The notes: generated from the sequence alone by a model not told the origin. Positions 8,823 to 18,512 are shown, counted from the first letter of the stretch. The stretch is DNA of 44,399 bases from Leptolinea sp. (GCA_012798535.1 JAAZMZ010000066.1:1-44399), one strand, 5' to 3'. A program made the numbers and translations.

Positions 8823-9089
8823 TCAATCCTGCTTTTTTTCTACTTGCCTCTTGTGCAGATCCCAGATTCTGGAGGAAATTTCCAGTTCAAATTCCATAAG
8901 TTTTTTATCCCAGAAAGTTACCCATCTAAGTATTAGTAACAGGATAATAACTTGAAAACCGATATGCAGGCTGGTGGATACATTCAGAAAATGCTCATAG
9001 TATTCAAAGCCAAAAGCCAGTGGGATTGATCCCCAGAGCATAAATTTCATAAGGATCACAGTCAGTTTTTCCATACGAGATCCTTTCAT
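8823..9089 (-). CDS. Small membrane protein inserted between kdpB and kdpC (orf88)
   Basis: The 88-residue product matches no family I know. It has two predicted membrane segments (about 9-29 and 42-62 counted from the first Met) and a charged, probably cytoplasmic C-terminal helix (FWDKKLMEFELEISSRIW onwards). It is surely in the operon: it starts three bases after the kdpB stop and its stop overlaps the start region of kdpC. Two starts are possible: ATG 9089 behind GGAGGG, or ATG 9074 behind AGGA. The usual kdpFABC order has no gene here. An accessory subunit or assembly factor of the potassium pump is a reasonable inference, not a demonstrated role. Confidence 0.75.
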   Translation of the reverse strand: MKGSRMEKLTVILMKFMLWGSIPLAFGFEYYEHFLNVSTSLHIGFQVIILLLILRWVTFWDKKLMEFELEISSRIWDLHKRQVEKKQD

Positions 9090-9092
9090 TTT

Positions 9093-11195
9093 CTACCCTC
9101 CGACGAGAGCGAGGAACAAATCAATCAGCTTTATGCCTATGAAGGGAGCCACCAAACCACCTGCGCCATAAATCACCAGATTATCTCGAAGCAGTGCCGA
9201 TGCGCCGACAGCCCGGTAAGGAATGCCTTTTAATGCCAGTGGAATAAGCAAAATGATGATGATCGCATTAAAGATCACCGCAGAGAGAATGGCATTTTGC
9301 GGGGAAGATAATCTCATGAAATTCAGAACGCCCAGTTGTGGGTAGGTACTGACGAACGCCGCCGGAATAATGGCGAAATACTTGGCGATATCATTGGCAA
9401 TGCTGAACGTGGTTAATGAACCGCGCGTCATCAATAATTGCTTGCCGATTTCCACAATCTCGATTAGTTTGGTCGGATTGGATTCCAGATCGATCATGTT
9501 GGCTGCCTCACGGGCGGGTTGTGTACCCGTATTCATAGCTACAGCGACATCAGCCTGGGCAAGCGCCGGAGCGTCATTCGTCCCATCCCCGGTCATCGCA
9601 ACCAGCCTCCCCTCCGCTTGAATATCACGGATCAACTTCAGCTTATTTTCGGGTGTTGCCTGAGCCAGGAAGTCATCCACACCGGCTTCGGCGGCGATCG
9701 CGGCTGCCGTCAGAGGATTATCCCCGGTGATCATGACCGTCTTGATTCCCATTCTGCGAAGCTGTGAAAACCGTTCGTTCAATCCACCTTTAACAATGTC
9801 CTTCAGATGTATGACACCCATCGGTTTTTCATTTTTCACCACGACCAGAGGGGTTCCACCGGTTCGGGCTATTCGCTCAACCAATGCGCGCAGTTCTGCC
9901 GGTACAGAATTCCCGGAGTTTTCAATGAAGGAATACATGGTATCCGGAGCACCTTTACGTATGCGGGTGTGATCCAGGTCCACTCCGCTCATACGCGACT
10001 GTGCCGAAAAGGGAATGAATTTCATCCCCTGCGGATACTCTGAACTGGAAGTAATTTGACGACCTCTCAGGTTGAATTTTTCTTTTGCCAGGACGACGAT
10101 GCTTCGCCCTTCTGGCGTCTCATCTGCCAGAGAGGCGAGTTGAGAAGCATCTGCCAGGTCAAATTCGGTCACCCCATTGATTGGTAGAAAGGCAACCGCC
10201 TGGCGGTTTCCCAGCGTGATGGTGCCGGTTTTATCCAGAAGCAGCACATCAATATCACCGGCTGCTTCAACAGCACGCCCGGATAGAGCGATGACATTCC
10301 GCTGGATCAGGCGGTCCATACCGGCTATACCGATGGCCGATAGTAGTCCGCCGATGGTGGTAGGTATCAGGCAGACCAGAAGAGCGATCAGCACAGTGAT
10401 TGTGATCGGTTCACCCATTCCGGCAGTGCGCACGCTGAATAACGAAAATGGCAACAGGGTGGCGCAAACGATGAGGAAAATGATCGTAAAAGATGCCAGC
10501 AGGATATTCAGGGCAATCTCATTGGGCGTCTTTGATCGTTTTGCGCCCTCCACCAGGTTGATCATCTTATCAAGAAATCCCCGGCCAGGGTCGGATGAGA
10601 CTCTCACCAGTAGCCAGTCGGAAAGCAGCCGGGTTCCGCCGGTAACGGCAGAACGATCCCCTCCGGCTTCTCGTATAACAGGCGCCGATTCCCCGGTTAC
10701 TGCGCTCTCATCAACCGAGGCGATCCCCATGATGATCTCTCCATCCGCAGGGATAATGTCACCGGTCTCTACCAGATACATATCTCCCTGCCGCAGCGAG
10801 GTAGATGCGGTCAACACGAATTTTTCCGGTTTCACCTGATCTTTGGGCTTTCCACTGATCTTTTTGGCTTGAGTTTCCTGTCTTGTTTTTCGCAATGCCT
10901 CCGCCTGCGCTTTACCTCTGCCTTCGGCCAGCGCTTCTGAGAAATTCGCGAAAAGTACGGTGAACCAGAGCCAGGCCGTTATAGCACCAATAAAACCGGC
11001 CGGAGCTTCTCCCTTTCCAGATAATGCCTGTATCCAGAGACCTGTTGTGAGCAAACTCCCTATTTCGACAATAAACATAACAGGGTTATGGATCATTCGC
11101 ATCGGATTTAATTTAATAAATGCATCCAGAATAGCCCGTGAGAACAAAGCAAATTTTGAGTTGTTTTTTTTGCGGAATTGCATGTTAGATTTCAT
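9093..11195 (-). CDS. kdpB: KdpB, catalytic P-type ATPase subunit
   Basis: KdpB (700 residues) hydrolyses ATP to drive potassium uptake through KdpA. Visible P-type signatures are the actuator loop TGES ([13 protein letters not shown]), the phosphorylation site DKTGT ([12 protein letters not shown], Asp near residue 325) and the hinge [21 protein letters not shown], given here only as landmarks [11 protein letters not shown] and ADVAVAM. The KdpB-specific [16 protein letters not shown] and a final membrane block are also present. The start is the ATG at 11195, three bases after the kdpA stop, consistent with coupling to kdpA. The length is slightly above the usual 680 because of a basic N-terminal extension ([11 protein letters not shown]). 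Confidence 0.97.
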   Translation of the reverse strand: MKSNMQFRKKNNSKFALFSRAILDAFIKLNPMRMIHNPVMFIVEIGSLLTTGLWIQALSGKGEAPAGFIGAITAWLWFTVLFANFSEALAEGRGKAQAEALRKTRQETQAKKISGKPKDQVKPEKFVLTASTSLRQGDMYLVETGDIIPADGEIIMGIASVDESAVTGESAPVIREAGGDRSAVTGGTRLLSDWLLVRVSSDPGRGFLDKMINLVEGAKRSKTPNEIALNILLASFTIIFLIVCATLLPFSLFSVRTAGMGEPITITVLIALLVCLIPTTIGGLLSAIGIAGMDRLIQRNVIALSGRAVEAAGDIDVLLLDKTGTITLGNRQAVAFLPINGVTEFDLADASQLASLADETPEGRSIVVLAKEKFNLRGRQITSSSEYPQGMKFIPFSAQSRMSGVDLDHTRIRKGAPDTMYSFIENSGNSVPAELRALVERIARTGGTPLVVVKNEKPMGVIHLKDIVKGGLNERFSQLRRMGIKTVMITGDNPLTAAAIAAEAGVDDFLAQATPENKLKLIRDIQAEGRLVAMTGDGTNDAPALAQADVAVAMNTGTQPAREAANMIDLESNPTKLIEIVEIGKQLLMTRGSLTTFSIANDIAKYFAIIPAAFVSTYPQLGVLNFMRLSSPQNAILSAVIFNAIIIILLIPLALKGIPYRAVGASALLRDNLVIYGAGGLVAPFIGIKLIDLFLALVGG

Positions 11196-11198
11196 TTG

Positions 11199-12917
11199 TT
11201 AGAAACCTGTCATCTGAAGATGTTCAATGATTGGCCCAATCGCCAGAGCGGGGAGAAAATTCAAAGCGCCAACCACCAGGACGATTAGAACCAGCCAACC
11301 AATGAATAAAGGTGATGTCGTCGGCAGAGTACCGGCACCAACAGGAATTTTCTTCTTCTCTGCCAGAGAACCGGCCAGAGCGAGTGTGGGGACGATAAGC
11401 CAGAATCGGGATATGAACATGGCCACTGCGCCGAGATAATTGTAGAAAACCGAGTTGGCATTCAATCCGGCAAAAGCGGAACCATTGTTGTTTCCCTGTG
11501 ATGTGAAGGCATATAAAACCTGACTGAAACCATGAGGTCCCGGGTTCGTTATACCCGCACGTCCGGCTGGTGTGGAGATAGCCAGTGCGGTGAATGAAAG
11601 CACCAGAATGGGCATGATCAAGATCAACAGTGCCGCCATTTTCATTTCAAATGGTTCGATCTTTTTTCCCAGGTATTCCGGGGTACGACCAACCATCAAT
11701 CCGGCCACAAAGACGGCCACCAGTACGAAAACCAGCATCCCGTATAGACCGGAACCAACACCACCGGGAGCGACTTCACCCAACTGCATCAAAATCAGGG
11801 CAGCCATTCCGCCCAGTGGTGTGAATGAATCATGTGTGCTGATAACTGCACCGGTGGAGGTTGCTGTTGTTATTGAAGCAAATAGCGCGGAAGTTATTGA
11901 ACCGAACCTTACTTCTTTTCCTTCCATATTTCCCATAGTTTGAAGGATTCCTGACGAAGCTGGGATTTGATTTTGAATTACCGGATTTCCTCCCGCTTCA
12001 CTGAGACAGGCAAGGAAGGCGAAAGCCAGCAGCAGGATCAACATTGCCGCAAGGATTGACCAGCCTTGCCGGGTATCTCCGACCATTTTTCCATAGGTAT
12101 AGGTCAGTGAAAAAGGTATTGCAGTTTGCGCCAACATCAACATCAGGTTGGAAAGAGGTGTCGGATTTTCAAAGGGATGTGCCGCATTGGCATTGAAAAA
12201 ACCGCCGCCGTTGGTTCCCAAATGTTTGATGGCCACCTGGGATGCCACAGGACCGGTGGATACGAGCTGTGATCTGTTTTCCTCAAGAGTATGAACTGTA
12301 ATGGTTGGTGAGAGTGTTTGCACGCTGCCTGACCAGATGAGGAATATGCTCAGCAGAATGGAAAGCGGAATGAGGATATACAACACGCCACGGGTTAAAT
12401 CCACCCAAAAATTCCCCAGGTTGATGGTCTGTTTGCGATTCAATCCGCGAATAAAAGCCACCAGTACAGCCATCCCGGTGGCTGCCGAGAGAAAGTTTTG
12501 TACGGTGAATCCGATCATCTGAGTGAGTAAACTGATCGACCGTTCACCGGAGAATGCCTGCCAGTTCGTGTTGGTTACAAAGCTGACAGCTGCATTGAAA
12601 GCCAGATCCGGTGAGAGGCCGGGAATTCCTGCATTATTGAACGGAAGAAGGTGCTGTATCCTGAGTATCAGATACAGGAATAAGATTCCGGCAAGATTGA
12701 AGAGTATTACCGCCAGACTATATTCCTTCCAGGTCATCTCATCGTCTTGAGATATTCCCGCCAGATGATAAAAGGTTTTTTCTACAGGTCTGAGGAACGA
12801 TGACAACAAGGTAGTCTCACCCGCATATACTTTTGCCATATATGAACCCAGCGGTTTTACCAGCAGAAGGACGAGACCGAAGAATCCCGCAATTTGCAGC
12901 CATTCACGCATCATCAT
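11199..12917 (-). CDS. kdpA: KdpA, potassium-binding translocation subunit
   Basis: KdpA forms the K+-selective path of the Kdp pump and has ten membrane helices. The 572-residue product shows the four selectivity-loop regions of the family: TNTNWQAFSGE, GTNGGGFFNANAAHPFENP, the glycine-rich loop around GGVGSGLYGM, and QGNNNGSAFAGLN. The first ATG of MMM at 12917 overlaps the kdpF stop by one base (TAATG), and the ribosome binding site GGAGAG lies inside the end of kdpF, so the two are translationally coupled. Confidence 0.97.
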   Translation of the reverse strand: MMMREWLQIAGFFGLVLLLVKPLGSYMAKVYAGETTLLSSFLRPVEKTFYHLAGISQDDEMTWKEYSLAVILFNLAGILFLYLILRIQHLLPFNNAGIPGLSPDLAFNAAVSFVTNTNWQAFSGERSISLLTQMIGFTVQNFLSAATGMAVLVAFIRGLNRKQTINLGNFWVDLTRGVLYILIPLSILLSIFLIWSGSVQTLSPTITVHTLEENRSQLVSTGPVASQVAIKHLGTNGGGFFNANAAHPFENPTPLSNLMLMLAQTAIPFSLTYTYGKMVGDTRQGWSILAAMLILLLAFAFLACLSEAGGNPVIQNQIPASSGILQTMGNMEGKEVRFGSITSALFASITTATSTGAVISTHDSFTPLGGMAALILMQLGEVAPGGVGSGLYGMLVFVLVAVFVAGLMVGRTPEYLGKKIEPFEMKMAALLILIMPILVLSFTALAISTPAGRAGITNPGPHGFSQVLYAFTSQGNNNGSAFAGLNANSVFYNYLGAVAMFISRFWLIVPTLALAGSLAEKKKIPVGAGTLPTTSPLFIGWLVLIVLVVGALNFLPALAIGPIIEHLQMTGF

Positions 12918-13000
12918 TAGAATCTCTCCGGTTGCAGAAGGGCAACGACCAGGTAGATAAATAAAGCCAGTACAATGAATCCGATTAACCAGTACATCAT
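12917..13000 (-). CDS. kdpF: KdpF, small Kdp complex subunit
   Basis: A 27-residue single-helix peptide ending LLQPERF, which is the hallmark of KdpF (the E. coli peptide ends in a similar LL-PERF motif). It binds the KdpABC complex in the membrane and stabilises it. The double ATG at 13000 follows AAAGGA at good spacing. Its stop overlaps the kdpA start by one base, and its start overlaps the stop of the small ORF upstream by four bases (ATGA). Confidence 0.92.
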   Translation of the reverse strand: MMYWLIGFIVLALFIYLVVALLQPERF

Positions 13001-13092
13001 TTCTGTTCCTTTAACCTTTGAACACAATAGATAAGGCCAATGGTGGCTATTGATAAGAAAAGAAAAATTGCACTTGAAAAAAAGTCATTCAT
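12997..13092 (-). CDS. 31-residue single-helix membrane peptide, first gene of the kdp operon
   Basis: The frame starts at ATG 13092 behind a strong AAGGAG and encodes one hydrophobic helix (residues about 5-23) followed by a basic tail (QRLKEQK). The stop overlaps the kdpF start by four bases. From memory, many kdp operons carry an unnamed ~30-residue ORF right before kdpF with a tail like YV-GC-RL; the YCVQRL here resembles it. Its role is unknown; association with the KdpFABC complex or a leader-peptide function are both possible. The strong ribosome site and tight overlaps argue that it is translated. Confidence 0.7.
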   Translation of the reverse strand: MNDFFSSAIFLFLSIATIGLIYCVQRLKEQK

Positions 13093-13133
13093 AGCATCTC
13101 CTTAGTTTCTATTACCGTTTATAAAGGTTTGGA

Positions 13134-13150
13134 TGTTAATAGGCTGTTAA
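13134..13150 (-). promoter_or_regulatory. Candidate KdpE box: two direct TTAACA half-sites 11 bp apart
   Basis: On the minus strand TTAACA occurs twice with an exact 11-bp period (complement of 13134-13139 and 13145-13150), 42 bp upstream of the first kdp ORF. OmpR-family regulators such as KdpE bind as head-to-tail dimers to direct repeats of about this period. An AT-rich TTTATAAACGG follows downstream and may hold the -10. The match is to geometry, not to a known KdpE consensus. Confidence 0.45.
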
Positions 13151-13262
13151 GGAGACCGCGATATCCATAAAGAAAACGCAAATATTCACTGGAAACGTAA
13201 CACTTTCCCGATGTCAGAGTGATTTATAGGAATTTGCCGCAAGAACTTTTTACAGAGAGAAG

Positions 13263-13299
13263 AAAGAACCGCCGGGGTTCAACCAACCGGCGGTTCTTT
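13263..13299 (-). terminator. Intrinsic terminator of the sugar operon
   Basis: A perfect 13-bp stem (AAAGAACCGCCGG / CCGGCGGTTCTTT) with an 11-base loop lies 18 bases past the FGGY kinase stop. On the minus strand it is followed by a pyrimidine run (TCTTCTCTC). It should end the nine-gene sugar operon and insulate the kdp operon. Confidence 0.85.
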
Positions 13300-13316
13300 G
13301 CGGTGATATTTATTTC

Positions 13317-14798
13317 TCAATTTCTGGCAGCCTGCCGGTACACCGGCAGCATCTGCTCGTACAGTTGATTAAAAAGTGCATGCTTCGCGGCCAATTTATC
13401 TGCCGGCTGCGGGTTGTACACTTTTTTGATGGCCACGCAGCGGCAGGCAGCTTCCTCATAACTACTGAAAATTCCGGCCGATACGGCGCCGATCATAGCG
13501 GCTCCCAGGCAGGCAGCTTCTTCATTCTGCGGGATGGCCACGGAATGGCGAGTGAGGTCAGCTTTCAACTGCGACCAGATCTCCGAACGCGCCCCGCCGC
13601 CGGTGGAAATGATCTTTTCGGTCTTAAACCCGGCCTTCTCGATGAAGTCCATGTTCCTTTTAAGCAGGTGAGCCACACCTTCCATGATGGCTATGGCGAA
13701 ATCGATAGGGTCATGCCGGGACTGGATGCCAAAGAAAACTCCGCTGGCATCAGGATTAAAATCCGGCGCGTTCACTCCGGTTATGTACGGAAGAAAGATC
13801 AAATCGTTCGGAATGGTTCTTTTCCCGGCTTCTGTATTGATCTGCGCGTAAGACAGATCAGGCAGGAAGCTCTTTTTGAACCATTCCAGGCTGATCCCGC
13901 CGCTTTCGCATACCGGCAGATAGACATACGTGTCTTTGAACGGCCCGTAGTGTAGAGGGAGATTGGACTGGCTGAAATCCGGTTTATTCACCAGGGTGGC
14001 GATGGAAAGCACCGTGCCGGTCGATTCGCTGATCAATCCCGCACAGATGTTGCCGGTGCCCACCATCCCGGCAAAATGGTCCAGGGTGCCGACGTTGACC
14101 TCGACTCCGGCTGCCAGACCGAGCTCTCCGGTAAGGTCATCTAATACCGGTCCCAGTATGCTGCAGGGCTCCACAAGGCCGGGTAGTTGATGACGTGAAA
14201 TGCCGCAGTAATCCAAAATTTCCGGCCAGAAGTCTTTTCGGGTGATGTTGAAGTAATGTGAGAAGTTATAGATGGAATACTCACCGGCAAATCTGCCGGT
14301 CAATCGAAATTGAATGTAGTCTTTTAAAAGAAGATACCGGGCTATTCGGGCATAATTCTGGGGTTCGTGCCGTCGCAGCCAGAAGATCTTGGTGACCGGC
14401 CAGGTGGGAATGATTTCCGGCTGGCCCGTTGTGCGGTAGCAGACTGAAACGGGGAACTGATGTTTCAATTCTTCGCATTCTTCTTTCGAACGCATATCCA
14501 ACCATGAGATTGCCGGCCGCACCGGGCGGTTGTCTTCATCCAGGGTAACCAGTGATTCAGCCTGACCGGTGAGCACGATCTGCCGGACAGGGTAGGGGGG
14601 AGCTGGGAAGCTGGCCTGACAGCAGCGCCGGATGCAGGCGATAACCAGATCGAAATATTGTTCCGCGTCAAATTCCACGAAATCATCCTGACGCTGGTAG
14701 GTCACATTCTCAGAGACCATTCCAAGGCTGTTCAGTTCATCGTCAAACGCCGCCACTTTGATATTGGTCGTTCCGAGATCAATCGCGATAAAGCCCAT
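13317..14798 (-). CDS. FGGY-family carbohydrate kinase
   Basis: An FGGY kinase of 493 residues that phosphorylates a sugar or polyol with ATP. The N-terminal phosphate-binding loop (IAIDLGTTNIKVAAFD, residues 4-19), TGQAESLV, the central domain with ISESTGTVLSIATL, and the C-terminal ATP-binding block with ISTGGGARSEIWSQLKADL and EEAACLGAAMIGAV are all in place. It resembles xylulokinase and its relatives, but FGGY substrate specificity cannot be read by eye. The ATG at 14798 lies 21 bp after the LacI gene, behind AAAGGAA. As the last gene of the operon it most likely phosphorylates the ketose formed by the FucI-like isomerase. Confidence 0.88.
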   Translation of the reverse strand: MGFIAIDLGTTNIKVAAFDDELNSLGMVSENVTYQRQDDFVEFDAEQYFDLVIACIRRCCQASFPAPPYPVRQIVLTGQAESLVTLDEDNRPVRPAISWLDMRSKEECEELKHQFPVSVCYRTTGQPEIIPTWPVTKIFWLRRHEPQNYARIARYLLLKDYIQFRLTGRFAGEYSIYNFSHYFNITRKDFWPEILDYCGISRHQLPGLVEPCSILGPVLDDLTGELGLAAGVEVNVGTLDHFAGMVGTGNICAGLISESTGTVLSIATLVNKPDFSQSNLPLHYGPFKDTYVYLPVCESGGISLEWFKKSFLPDLSYAQINTEAGKRTIPNDLIFLPYITGVNAPDFNPDASGVFFGIQSRHDPIDFAIAIMEGVAHLLKRNMDFIEKAGFKTEKIISTGGGARSEIWSQLKADLTRHSVAIPQNEEAACLGAAMIGAVSAGIFSSYEEAACRCVAIKKVYNPQPADKLAAKHALFNQLYEQMLPVYRQAARN

Positions 14799-14819
14799 TG
14801 GAATTTCCTTTACGGGTGC

Positions 14820-15857
14820 TCAATTGATTTTCTTGATCGAATCCCTCTGAACCAGATAGGGTTCAAGGGAATAACTTTTTATTACCGGATCCTTGTTGAT
14901 CAATTTCGAGATCAGTATTTCCGAACAGTGCGAGGCAATGGCTTCCTTGGGCATATACATTGTGGTCAGCGGTGGGGTGGACAGGGCTGCCATCGGATTA
15001 TCGTCATACCCGATGATGCTGAGATCATCGGGTATGCGTATTCCAAATTTGGCGGCCGCGCGGTACACGCCGAAAGCGAAAAGGTCGCAACTGGCGATCA
15101 CTCCGGTGGTCGGAACTTTGAACTGCCTGGTGTTCTGATCCAGCAGATCGCATAGACCCTGATAGCCCACTTCGAGCGACGGTGTTCCGTATACCATCAT
15201 GACTTCATTGAAGGACACACCATGTTCCTGATACGCCTGTTTCACGCCTTCCAGGAACTGGTCTGAACTGGGAAATTCGGAGGGTTCAACGAAGATGATG
15301 TTCCGGCTGTGGCCGTTTTCCAGCATGGTTTTGGCCGAAATGTAGCCGCCGCGCCGGTGGTCCATGTGAACATAGTTGGCCGGTACTGCGTCGAACATGC
15401 GGCTCAAGATGACAGTGCGATCGTACATGTTGCTGAGCAGTGAGAGATTTTCCGCATGCACGCTAACCGGCGAGATCACCACGCAGTCGGGCAGGCGCGA
15501 AAGCACCGTCAACAGGTTCTTGCGCTCGATGGATAGATCGTACAATGAGTCAAAGATCAAGGTCGTGTAGCCGTACTTGGCCAGATCGACGGAAATCTTT
15601 TTGACGATATGCGTACGGGTGGGGTTCTCGATGTCGTTCAGGATGACGCCGACGGTTTTAGAGGTCTTGCTGCGCAATCCTTTCGCCAGGCTGTTGGGCA
15701 GGTACCCGAGCTGGGCTGCCTTTTCCCGCACGCGTTCGCGGGTTTCTTCTTTCACCAGGGGATCATTGTTAAGAGCTTTGGCGACGGTTGAGAAAGAAAC
15801 ACCCAGTTCTTCCGCGATGCTTTTGATCGTGACATTTGCTTCAGATTTGCCTGCCAT
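14820..15857 (-). CDS. LacI-family regulator of the sugar operon
   Basis: A complete LacI repressor of 345 residues. The HTH is at residues about 10-30 (TIKSIAEELGVSFSTVAKAL), followed by the hinge region and the effector-binding domain (about 68-340). The start ATG at 15857 has AAGGA six bases upstream. It lies inside the sugar operon, between permease and kinase, so it is probably autoregulated. The four AACGTTGTAA-type palindromes at 22454-22890 are the natural candidates for its operators. The effector is likely the imported sugar or an early intermediate. The pairing of this protein with those sites is inference. Confidence 0.92.
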   Translation of the reverse strand: MAGKSEANVTIKSIAEELGVSFSTVAKALNNDPLVKEETRERVREKAAQLGYLPNSLAKGLRSKTSKTVGVILNDIENPTRTHIVKKISVDLAKYGYTTLIFDSLYDLSIERKNLLTVLSRLPDCVVISPVSVHAENLSLLSNMYDRTVILSRMFDAVPANYVHMDHRRGGYISAKTMLENGHSRNIIFVEPSEFPSSDQFLEGVKQAYQEHGVSFNEVMMVYGTPSLEVGYQGLCDLLDQNTRQFKVPTTGVIASCDLFAFGVYRAAAKFGIRIPDDLSIIGYDDNPMAALSTPPLTTMYMPKEAIASHCSEILISKLINKDPVIKSYSLEPYLVQRDSIKKIN

Positions 15858-15899
15858 ACCGGATCCTTGAAATGGATTCTTGTTTCATTCTGTTGAAAA

Positions 15900-16946
15900 T
15901 TATCTTCTTTTCTTCTGCGCTAACACGGCGATCACAATGATCACACCGGTGATCATCAACCGCAGGGCTTCGGGAACCGCATTGATGCTGAGGATTTTTT
16001 CCATGTAGGCGATGGTCAATATACCCAGGAAAGTCAGTCCAATTCCACCCCTTCCACCGGACATGCTTGTTCCACCGATGACTGTCATGGCAATGGCGGT
16101 CAGTTCATAACCATTACCGGCGCCCGGATCGCCCTGCTGTGTCTGGGCGGCCACGCAGATCCCCGCGATGGCACTCAGCAAGCCACAGTAAATATATACC
16201 AGAATCTTGGATAAATCGACAGGCACACCGGAAAGCCGGGCAGCTTCTTCATTGCCGCCGATGGCGTAGATTTCACGTCCCCATTTGTGTTTGGAAAGTA
16301 GCACCCAGGTGATGATCAAGCAGATGAGGAAGATGATGGTGACGATATTGATATTATCGCCGAGTATCTTCTGGTCGATCTGGGTAAAGATTTTGGGCAG
16401 TTCCTTGATGACAAAGTTCCCTGAGGCATCCTGCACATAGGTGGAGACTTTCTTGCCATCCGTGATCAACCTGGCCAGTCCTCTTGCGAAGGAATACATG
16501 GCCAGAGTGGCAATGAATGGCTGCAATTTCGCTTTGGCGATCAGTGAACCCGAGACCAGACCGGTCAGAGCGCCAATGGCGATCACGCCGATAATGGAGA
16601 TCCAGGCGGGCACATCGAACCAGATGGTGAAGATGGCGAAGAGAACGGCGGAAAGCCCGGTTACACTGCCTACCGCCAGGTCGATTCCGCCGGTCATAAT
16701 GACCAGAGTCATCCCGCAGGCCAGAATGCCATAGACCGACGCCTGCCGCAGCGTATCTCGATGAGTTCCAGCTTTGAAGAAAGCTCCCTCGGCGTTGAAG
16801 ATGATCCCCAGGATGAGGATCAAAGCCAGCGCCAGAACCGCTTTGCTAGCCGGGCTGGCAAATACTTCACCCAGCAACTGGCTGAAGGATTTCCCCGTGG
16901 TTTTAGTTTCCGTAATCTTATTTGATTTTGTTGTCGTTTCCATCAT
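15900..16946 (-). CDS. Sugar ABC transporter permease, RbsC family
   Basis: A polytopic inner-membrane permease of 348 residues with eight or more hydrophobic segments. Family signatures are GGIDLAVGSV after the second helix, and GAGNGYELTAIAMTVIGGTS followed by GGRGGIGLTFLG near the C-terminus, as in RbsC, XylH and related carbohydrate-2 family permeases. It forms the channel for the sugar delivered by the binding protein at 22998-24086. Its ATG overlaps the stop of the ATPase gene by four bases (ATGA), so the two are coupled. A second ATG follows at once. Confidence 0.93.
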   Translation of the reverse strand: MMETTTKSNKITETKTTGKSFSQLLGEVFASPASKAVLALALILILGIIFNAEGAFFKAGTHRDTLRQASVYGILACGMTLVIMTGGIDLAVGSVTGLSAVLFAIFTIWFDVPAWISIIGVIAIGALTGLVSGSLIAKAKLQPFIATLAMYSFARGLARLITDGKKVSTYVQDASGNFVIKELPKIFTQIDQKILGDNINIVTIIFLICLIITWVLLSKHKWGREIYAIGGNEEAARLSGVPVDLSKILVYIYCGLLSAIAGICVAAQTQQGDPGAGNGYELTAIAMTVIGGTSMSGGRGGIGLTFLGILTIAYMEKILSINAVPEALRLMITGVIIVIAVLAQKKRR

Positions 16947-18478
16947 TTTTTACTCCCATTGCCCATGGCTGCTTCCAGCACATTTTCTGCGTTGGCTTCT
17001 TCTCTTGTAAATTCGGCGGTCACCCTGCCGCGGTGCATCACTACAATGCGATCGCTCAGTGCCAGTAATTCCGGCATTTCTGAAGTGATCAACAGGATGG
17101 AAATACCGGTTTTGGTCAATTCATCTATCAGGGCATAAATCTCATGTTTCGAGCCCACATCGACACCCCGCGTTGGTTCATCCAGCAAAATCACCTGCGG
17201 GTTGGTCTGCAGCCATTTGGCCAGCACCACTTTCTGCTGATTCCCACCGGACAGGACAGTGAGTTCTGATTCATAGGAAGGAACCCGCAGGTTCAGCCTC
17301 TTCCCGAGACGCATGGCGGATTCCGCCATTTTTCGGGCATCCCGCCATCCGCGTTTTGTAAAGTGCTTCAAATCGGCGATGCAGATATTGTCGATCACTG
17401 ACATTGGCAGAACCAGCCCTGTGGCTTTCCGATCGTTGGTCAGCAAGACCACACCCTGGTCAATGGCGTCTTTCGGTGAATTAATCTTTAGTTCTTTGCC
17501 ATTCAGAATGATCCGTTCCGCCACCGGACGTTCATATCCCCCGAATATGCCCATCAGCAGTTCAGAAGAACCGGATCCTTGAAGGCCGGCCAGACCGACC
17601 ACTTCTCCGGCGCGCACCGACAAGCTGACAGAATCCACCATCTTCTGGGTGGTTCCTCCGTAGGTGTAAACCGTGGCGTTTTCCACGCGAAATTTCTCTT
17701 CACCCGGGACAGTCAATCCATCTCGTTTGATCTGTTCATTGATCTCGCGGCCTACCATGGCATTGATCAGTTTATGAGTGGGCAGGTTGGCTGCCATGTC
17801 GGTCACAATCAACTTGCCATCACGCAGCACGGTGATGCGGTCTGCCAGCCGTTCGATTTCTTCCATCCGATGGCTGATGTAGACGATCCCCCGGCCTTCT
17901 GCCTTCAACCGGTCGATCAGTTTGAAGAGGTGTTCAGCATCCTGGGTGTTCAAGGCGCTGCTCGGTTCGTCCATGATGATCACCCGGGCATTCAGGCTCA
18001 CCGCCCGCGAAATCTCAATCAACTGTCGCATGGAAATGGGCAGGTCTTCCACCAGTTTCTTCACATCCAGGTCGATACCCACGTTCTTGAGGAGCTGGCG
18101 GGCTTTCTCTTCCTGTTCCCTGTCAAGAACAAATCCTGCTCTGGTCTTCGTTCTCCCCATGAACAGGTTCTCGATCACACTCAGACAGGGAACCAGGGTC
18201 AATTCCTGATGAATTACCGAGATACCGATATTGTTTGCATCAATGGGCGAATCGGGATGGATCAGCCTGCCTTCATAGAAAATCTCGCCTTCAAAGCTGG
18301 TGTGAACACCGCCCAGAATCTTGATCAGGGTGGTTTTACCGGCGCCGTTTTCTCCGGCCAGCACATGAACTTCTCCGGGATAGATCGAGAAATCCACATC
18401 TTCCAGAACCCTGACATTGCCGAATTTCTTTCCGATATTCTTCATCTGTACGATGGGTACAGATTTCGCTTCATCCAT
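16943..18478 (-). CDS. Sugar ABC transporter ATP-binding protein, RbsA/MglA family
   Basis: A double-cassette ATPase, 511 residues from my chosen start. The first cassette has Walker A GENGAGKTTLIK and Walker B VIIMDEPSSAL. The second has the degenerate Walker A usual in this family (GLQGSGSSELL), the signature LSGGNQQKVVLAKW and Walker B VILLDEPTRGVD. I start at ATG 18478 because AGGAGG sits six bases upstream; the frame stays open to 18568, but the extra 30 residues have no family similarity and would run into yjbQ. It powers the RbsC-like permease encoded immediately downstream. Confidence 0.94.
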   Translation of the reverse strand: MDEAKSVPIVQMKNIGKKFGNVRVLEDVDFSIYPGEVHVLAGENGAGKTTLIKILGGVHTSFEGEIFYEGRLIHPDSPIDANNIGISVIHQELTLVPCLSVIENLFMGRTKTRAGFVLDREQEEKARQLLKNVGIDLDVKKLVEDLPISMRQLIEISRAVSLNARVIIMDEPSSALNTQDAEHLFKLIDRLKAEGRGIVYISHRMEEIERLADRITVLRDGKLIVTDMAANLPTHKLINAMVGREINEQIKRDGLTVPGEEKFRVENATVYTYGGTTQKMVDSVSLSVRAGEVVGLAGLQGSGSSELLMGIFGGYERPVAERIILNGKELKINSPKDAIDQGVVLLTNDRKATGLVLPMSVIDNICIADLKHFTKRGWRDARKMAESAMRLGKRLNLRVPSYESELTVLSGGNQQKVVLAKWLQTNPQVILLDEPTRGVDVGSKHEIYALIDELTKTGISILLITSEMPELLALSDRIVVMHRGRVTAEFTREEANAENVLEAAMGNGSKK

Positions 18479-18512
18479 ATACGTCCTCCTGAAACATGCT
18501 GCGGTGTGCCCT

